Origin: Streptomyces sp. AC555_RSS877
GTDB lineage: Bacteria > Actinomycetota > Actinomycetes > Streptomycetales > Streptomycetaceae
DNA length: 64,000 nt
Reading direction: 5' to 3'
Assembly: GCF_019049245.1 (NCBI RefSeq)
Contig: NZ_JAGMUK010000040.1
Coordinates: 368,149-432,148, forward strand
The notes below the pieces were generated by a model. It searched no databases. It was not told where the DNA came from and was given only the letters and a program-made list of their open reading frames with translations. Made by a program: the position numbers and the translations under genes. Positions 60,284 through 64,000 of the stretch are shown in pieces; within the stretch, counting starts at the first letter, position 1; every line of letters starts with the position of its first letter.

Positions 60284-61849
60284 TCACTCGGTTCCTTCCA
60301 TGGCGTGGACCAGCGCGGGCTCGGTGATGTCCGGGCCGCTGATCTCCCGTACGATCCGGCCGTCCCGTATCACCAGGACACGGGTGCACAGCGCGAGCAG
60401 GTCCTCGGTGTCGGAGGAGGACACGATCACGCCCATGCCGGCGTCGGCCTGACGTTCGATCAGGTCGTACAGCTGGAGGCGGGTGGCGATGTCGACGCCC
60501 GCCGTGGGTTCGCACAGCACGAGCACCGGCGGCTGCTGGGCCAGGCAGCGGGCCATGACGACCTTCTGCTGGTTGCCGCCGCTCAGCGTGGTGATCCGGG
60601 CCCCGCGCCCGGCCGTTCGCACGCCCACCCGCTTGATCCATTCCTCGGCGAGCGAGGATTCGCGGCGGCGGTGCAGCCGTCCGGCCCGGGCACGCAGCCG
60701 GTCGAGCAGCGGGAGGGTGAGGTTCTCCCCGACGGAGAAGTCGCCGATGACGCCCTCGCCCGCCCGGTCCGCGGGGACCAGCGGGATACCGAGCCCACCG
60801 GCGTCCTTGGCGCCGGCCCACCGCTGGGAGCGCTCCGGCAACCGCACCTTGCCGCGCACCGGGCCGGTGTACGCCCCGCACACCGCGTACGGCACGACTT
60901 CGTGGCCGGAGCCCACCAGACCGGTGATGCCCAGCCGTTCCCCCTTGGCCAGGGTGAAGCCGATGCCGCGCAACGGGCCGGCCCACAGGTCGCGGACCTG
61001 CAGGACGGGCTCGGGGGCGGCGGAAGGCAGCCGCGGCCGGTAGGTGGTCTCCATCTCCTCGCCCGCCATCAGTTCCGCCAGCGAGCGGGGGGTGAGTTCG
61101 GCGACCCGGCGGGTGGCGATCCGGCGTCCGCCGCGGATCACGGTGACCCGGTCGGCCAGCGCGAAGATCTCGTCCATGCGGTGCGAGACGTACAGGACGC
61201 TGGCCCCGGTGGCACGGATCTCCCGCACGATGTCGAAGAGCCGGGCCACCTCGCCGGGCGGCAGCACGGCGGTCGGCTCGTCGAGGACCAGGACGCCACG
61301 GCGGCCCTCCCAGCCCTGCAGGGCGGCGGCGATGGCCACCACCGCGCGTTGGACGGGCGTGGCCGTCGACAGGGGGCGTCGTACGTCGATGCCGAGGCCG
61401 AACCGTTCGACCAGCGCGGTCGTCCGGCGCTCCATCTCCGACCAGTGGATGTTGCCGAGGGCCGTGCGGGCGAAGCCGCGGCTGAGGGCGAGATTGTCGG
61501 TGGCGCTCAGCTCGCCCACCAGTCCCAGCTCCTGGTGGACGAAGCGGAGCCGGTCGTGCCGGGAACCGGTGACCTGGCCCAGGCCGAACGGCTCACCGTC
61601 GAGTTCGGCGACCGCCCCGGGCTCGGCGTGGTGGTAACCGGCGAGGATCTTGATGAGAGTGGACTTGCCGGAGCCGTTGGGCCCGATCAGCGCGTGGATC
61701 TCGCCAGGGGCGATGTCCAGGTCGACGTCCTCGAGCGCCTGGGTGCCGCCGAATCGCTTCGACAGCCCGGACACCCGCAGGACGGGTCGGTCGCTCTCAT
61801 CGGTACCGGCCGACCCCCGCGTGGTCTCCTGTGACGTGTCAGCGTGCAC
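60284..61849 (-). CDS. ABC transporter ATP-binding protein, ribose (RbsA) type
   Basis: Tandem ATPase of 521 residues. NBD1 Walker A GPNGSGKST with Walker B VLVLDEPTAVLPP; its signature region is degenerate (TATPVQRAVV). NBD2 has LSGGNQQKVVMARCLA, while its Walker A is degenerate (GLVGSGHEVV), as in RbsA. GTG 61849 follows AAGGGAA. A stem-loop separates it from the binding-protein gene. It powers import with the downstream permease. Confidence 0.9.
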   Translation of the reverse strand: MHADTSQETTRGSAGTDESDRPVLRVSGLSKRFGGTQALEDVDLDIAPGEIHALIGPNGSGKSTLIKILAGYHHAEPGAVAELDGEPFGLGQVTGSRHDRLRFVHQELGLVGELSATDNLALSRGFARTALGNIHWSEMERRTTALVERFGLGIDVRRPLSTATPVQRAVVAIAAALQGWEGRRGVLVLDEPTAVLPPGEVARLFDIVREIRATGASVLYVSHRMDEIFALADRVTVIRGGRRIATRRVAELTPRSLAELMAGEEMETTYRPRLPSAAPEPVLQVRDLWAGPLRGIGFTLAKGERLGITGLVGSGHEVVPYAVCGAYTGPVRGKVRLPERSQRWAGAKDAGGLGIPLVPADRAGEGVIGDFSVGENLTLPLLDRLRARAGRLHRRRESSLAEEWIKRVGVRTAGRGARITTLSGGNQQKVVMARCLAQQPPVLVLCEPTAGVDIATRLQLYDLIERQADAGMGVIVSSSDTEDLLALCTRVLVIRDGRIVREISGPDITEPALVHAMEGTE

Positions 61850-61873
61850 CGCTGTTCCCTTCGTCGAATGGCG

Positions 61874-61900
61874 CCGCCGCCGGCACGTCGCCGGCGGCGG
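61874..61900 (-). terminator. Intercistronic stem-loop after the binding-protein gene
   Basis: CCGCCGCCGGC and GCCGGCGGCGG, 11 bp with a 5-nt loop, between the binding-protein stop and the ATPase start. It probably acts as an attenuator or RNA-stabilising element that raises binding-protein levels over the membrane components. Confidence 0.5.
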
Positions 61901-61912
61901 GGGCCGGGTCGG

Positions 61913-63055
61913 TCAGTTCAGGCCCCAGAGCGCCTTGAACTGCGCCTGGTAGTCCTCGACGAGCGGGAAGTCGTCGAGAGTGGCGACGAGATTGTCCTTG
62001 GTGATCAGCATGTTGGGCAGCACGGCCTTCTGGTTCACGTCCATGGACTGGCCGGTGAAGTGGCGGGCCAGCGCGTCGACCTGGAGCCAGGCGGTTTCGT
62101 GGGAGTTCAGGGCCATCGCGCCCTGGCTGAGGCCGCTCTCGATGTACTGGTAGTTCTGCGCGTCACCGACGTTCACGGCGATGCGCTTGTCGGTCACGCC
62201 GGCGGTCTTCAGCGCGGTCGGCACACCCACGTTGAGCAGGCCGAGCGAGAAGACGATGTGGGTCACCTTCGGGTGCGAGCGGACGTACGAGACCACACGG
62301 TCGGGCATGTCCTTGCCGATCGCGGTGATCGGCACGTCGACGGTGTCGAGCGCGCAGCCCTCGCACCACTTCTTGTACTGGGCGGCGAACGAGTCCTTGA
62401 CGGGCTTGAGGATGCTGTAGGTGGGCAGGTCGAAGTAGACGGTGTTGGCCTTGGCGCCGCTGTCGGACACCACCCACGAGGCGAGCATCTCGCCCTGGAC
62501 GCCGACGTCCTTCGGCCCGTTGTTGAGCAGTTCGATCCCGTCGCCCACCACGTCGTCGGCGTTCGACTGGATGACCGGGATACCCGCTGCCTTCAGCTTC
62601 GCCAGCTGCTTCGCGTACACCGCGCGCGGGAATCCGGAGGCGACGACGGCGTCCGGCTTGTTGCGCAGTGCGTGCTCGTAGGCGGCCTGGACGGACTCCG
62701 GCGTGCCCTGGGTGGGGAGCAGCTCGACCTTCCAGCCGAGCTGGTTGGCCCCGGCGGTGAAGAACTTGGCCAGGTCGCTGCAGGACTGCACACCGCACAG
62801 GATGAAGTCGATCTTCTTTCCCGTGGGGATCGGCTTGCCCACCGGTTCGGTGACCGGGATCTTGTCCGGACGCTTGGAGTACTTGGCCAGGGCGGTCCGG
62901 GCCGCGGTCAGGCCGGGGGAGTCTGAGGTCGCTTTGGCGGAGTCGGCGGCCGGAGTCGTGCCGGTGCCGCCGCAGGCCCCCAGGGCGAGCAGGGCGGAGA
63001 CGGAGACGATCGCGGTGAGCGCGCGACGGACCGCGCGTGCGGGTCTGGAACTCAT
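61913..63055 (-). CDS. ABC transporter substrate-binding lipoprotein, sugar type
   Basis: A 380-residue extracellular binding protein. Lipobox LALGAC (residues 23-28); then KIDFILCGVQSCSDLAKFF and IPVIQSNADDVVGDG, consistent with a periplasmic-binding-protein type 1 (sugar) fold. Its gene is first in the operon. ATG 63055 follows CGGGAG. The sequence has two extra cysteine pairs (LCGVQSC, CEGC) that may form disulfides. Ligand unknown; a non-sugar ligand is possible given the neighbours. Confidence 0.88.
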   Translation of the reverse strand: MSSRPARAVRRALTAIVSVSALLALGACGGTGTTPAADSAKATSDSPGLTAARTALAKYSKRPDKIPVTEPVGKPIPTGKKIDFILCGVQSCSDLAKFFTAGANQLGWKVELLPTQGTPESVQAAYEHALRNKPDAVVASGFPRAVYAKQLAKLKAAGIPVIQSNADDVVGDGIELLNNGPKDVGVQGEMLASWVVSDSGAKANTVYFDLPTYSILKPVKDSFAAQYKKWCEGCALDTVDVPITAIGKDMPDRVVSYVRSHPKVTHIVFSLGLLNVGVPTALKTAGVTDKRIAVNVGDAQNYQYIESGLSQGAMALNSHETAWLQVDALARHFTGQSMDVNQKAVLPNMLITKDNLVATLDDFPLVEDYQAQFKALWGLN

Positions 63056-63495
63056 CGTTGAGTACTCCCGTGGTGTGGCGCCTGCGCTGCGGCGGCACGC
63101 GACGACGCTCCCGCGTCCGCGGCGGCCGGCTGTGTGCAGGCGGATTCTGTGCCGCCCATGCCGGGACGGCACGCTCAGGTGATCGAGCGGGCAGTGGGAT
63201 CGCCGTCGTGGGGTACGACGCGGGCCGCCTGGGCAGGCGGGCGGCGCTGTGGCCGGGACGGGACGAACACTGTCCCAGGCCGGAGAGAAACTTGTGAGGC
63301 TCTACAGCCTCGGGTGCGACGGAGTGTGGCACGCGCTGTCGGCCTTGGGGAGGGGTCGGTCGTAACAAATTGGAGAGGGACCATGTCGATCCCCTGGGGA
63401 TGGGGTTCTGTGGCGTCCTGGCGGAGCCGCGAGTATTGCTCCGAGCCCTGACTAATAACTACACTCACTCTAAAGTTTCTGGCTGAGGAGAGAAG
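63056..63495. promoter_or_regulatory. 440-nt divergent control region
   Basis: It holds no supported gene. Between the transporter operon and the Rieske gene, GAGGCT-CTAC-AGCCTC (63296-63311) is an inverted repeat that could bind a regulator. An AT-rich stretch TAATAACTACACTCACTC near 63453-63470, unusual for this genome, lies close to the Rieske start and may include its promoter. No copy of the 7.7-45 kb regulon motif was seen here. Confidence 0.45.
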
Positions 63496-64000
63496 ATGGA
63501 CGAAACGTCGGAGTTGGGCACGGCGCGGTGTCCCGGACCCAGCGTCCAGGACTACCTCGACCGGGACAGCCGACCGGTTCCCCCCGCCTTGAGGTACGTC
63601 AACAACGACTACCTCGGCAGCGAGGACATCGACACCACCCGCTTCACCTCCCGCGAATGGGCCGAGCGCGAGATGCGCCAGGTGTGGCGCCGCGTGTGGC
63701 AGTTCGCCTGCCTGGAGAGCGAGATCCCCGAGGTCGGCGACCACGAGGTCTACGAGATCGGCGACGACTCACTGATCATCGTGCGCACGGCGCCGGACGA
63801 GATCCGCGCGTACGTCAACGCCTGCCTGCACCGCGGCCGCAAACTGCGCACCGGCGGCGGCAACGTCGGAGAGTTCCGCTGCCCCTTCCACGGCTTCGCC
63901 TGGAACCTCGACGGCACGATGCAGACCCCGCCCTGCGCCTGGGACTTCCCCCATGTCACCCCGGAGAAGTTCGCGCTTCCCGAGGCCAAGGTGGCCACCT
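63496..64000 (+). CDS. Rieske oxygenase alpha subunit, partial (cut by window end)
   Basis: The first 168 codons of an aromatic-ring-hydroxylating oxygenase large subunit. Rieske ligands are Cys110, His112, Cys129 and His132 in CLHRG and CPFHGF. The spacing between His112 and Cys129 is 16 residues, one shorter than in the alpha subunit at 36.5 kb. The C-terminal iron domain lies outside the window. ATG 63496 follows GAGGAGAGA. The PDR/VanB reductase at 50.3 kb is its likely electron donor, because no ferredoxin gene is near. Divergent from the ABC importer operon. Confidence 0.88.
   Translation, partial: MDETSELGTARCPGPSVQDYLDRDSRPVPPALRYVNNDYLGSEDIDTTRFTSREWAEREMRQVWRRVWQFACLESEIPEVGDHEVYEIGDDSLIIVRTAPDEIRAYVNACLHRGRKLRTGGGNVGEFRCPFHGFAWNLDGTMQTPPCAWDFPHVTPEKFALPEAKVAT

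Overview
The window is high-GC actinomycete chromosome, most likely Streptomyces. The signs are very strong third-position G/C bias, frequent GTG starts and some TTG starts, 4-nt ATGA/GTGA gene overlaps, long GC-rich hairpins between convergent genes, and Streptomyces-type families (SCO2400-like protein, ALF-repeat secreted protein, stand-alone GPP34 protein, GH64 glucanase). I see no tRNA, rRNA or CRISPR array. Both ends cut through a gene. Layout. (1) 1-7.7 kb is mixed chromosome: a polynucleotide kinase (cut by the left edge) beside a T4 Rnl1-like RNA ligase, an MFS exporter, a secreted GH64 beta-1,3-glucanase with a perfect 14-bp operator-like palindrome, a VOC protein, a secreted ALF-repeat protein, an F420-type NADP oxidoreductase and a GPP34 protein. 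(2) 7.7-45.2 kb is a large catabolic region of about ten transcription units. It holds a formamidase/acetamidase, a TauE/SafE permease, a self-sufficient P450-reductase fusion, three alcohol dehydrogenase or aldehyde dehydrogenase genes, two metal-dependent amidohydrolases, a flavin reductase-like protein, a BMP-type (nucleoside-like) ABC importer, an aldo/keto reductase, a FAH-family hydrolase, an HpcH/HpaI aldolase, a cupin, ferredoxin plus ferredoxin reductase, a Rieske dioxygenase alpha/beta pair, a Dabb-extradiol dioxygenase fusion, an M20-like protein, a two-subunit CoA-transferase and a TauD/TfdA oxygenase. Regulators of the PucR, IclR and AraC/GlxA types sit inside it. (3) 45.3-50 kb is housekeeping and hypothetical: GAPDH, a lipoprotein, an SCO2400-like protein, small proteins and a GNAT enzyme. 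(4) 50.3-64 kb is a second catabolic region: PDR/VanB reductase, thiolase, acyl-CoA ligase, acyl-CoA dehydrogenase, SDR, ThuA-like protein, alcohol dehydrogenase, a ribose-type ABC importer and a Rieske oxygenase alpha subunit cut by the right edge. How region 2 appears to work: uptake by the BMP-type importer; oxygenation by the P450, Rieske and TauD-type enzymes; C-N bond hydrolysis by two amidohydrolases and the formamidase; alcohol and aldehyde oxidation; extradiol ring cleavage; FAH-family hydrolysis, aldol cleavage and CoA transfer into central metabolism. The substrate is not shown by the sequence. A nitrogen-containing aromatic or heterocycle is my inference. The strongest unifying signal is an operator-like motif, consensus about ATRCGAGAYGGCRTCTC, found at six promoters spread over 35 kb. 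A 14-nt stretch of it is identical at three sites. It points to one regulon, probably controlled by the IclR protein at 34 kb, with the PucR or GlxA protein as alternatives. Between 29.7 and 34 kb lies a graveyard: remnants of a ribokinase and of a complete molybdenum hydroxylase (xanthine dehydrogenase family) operon, split by a mosaic island with an inverted leuD fragment, an NTF2-like fragment, an intact LysE exporter and a decayed IS5-type transposase.
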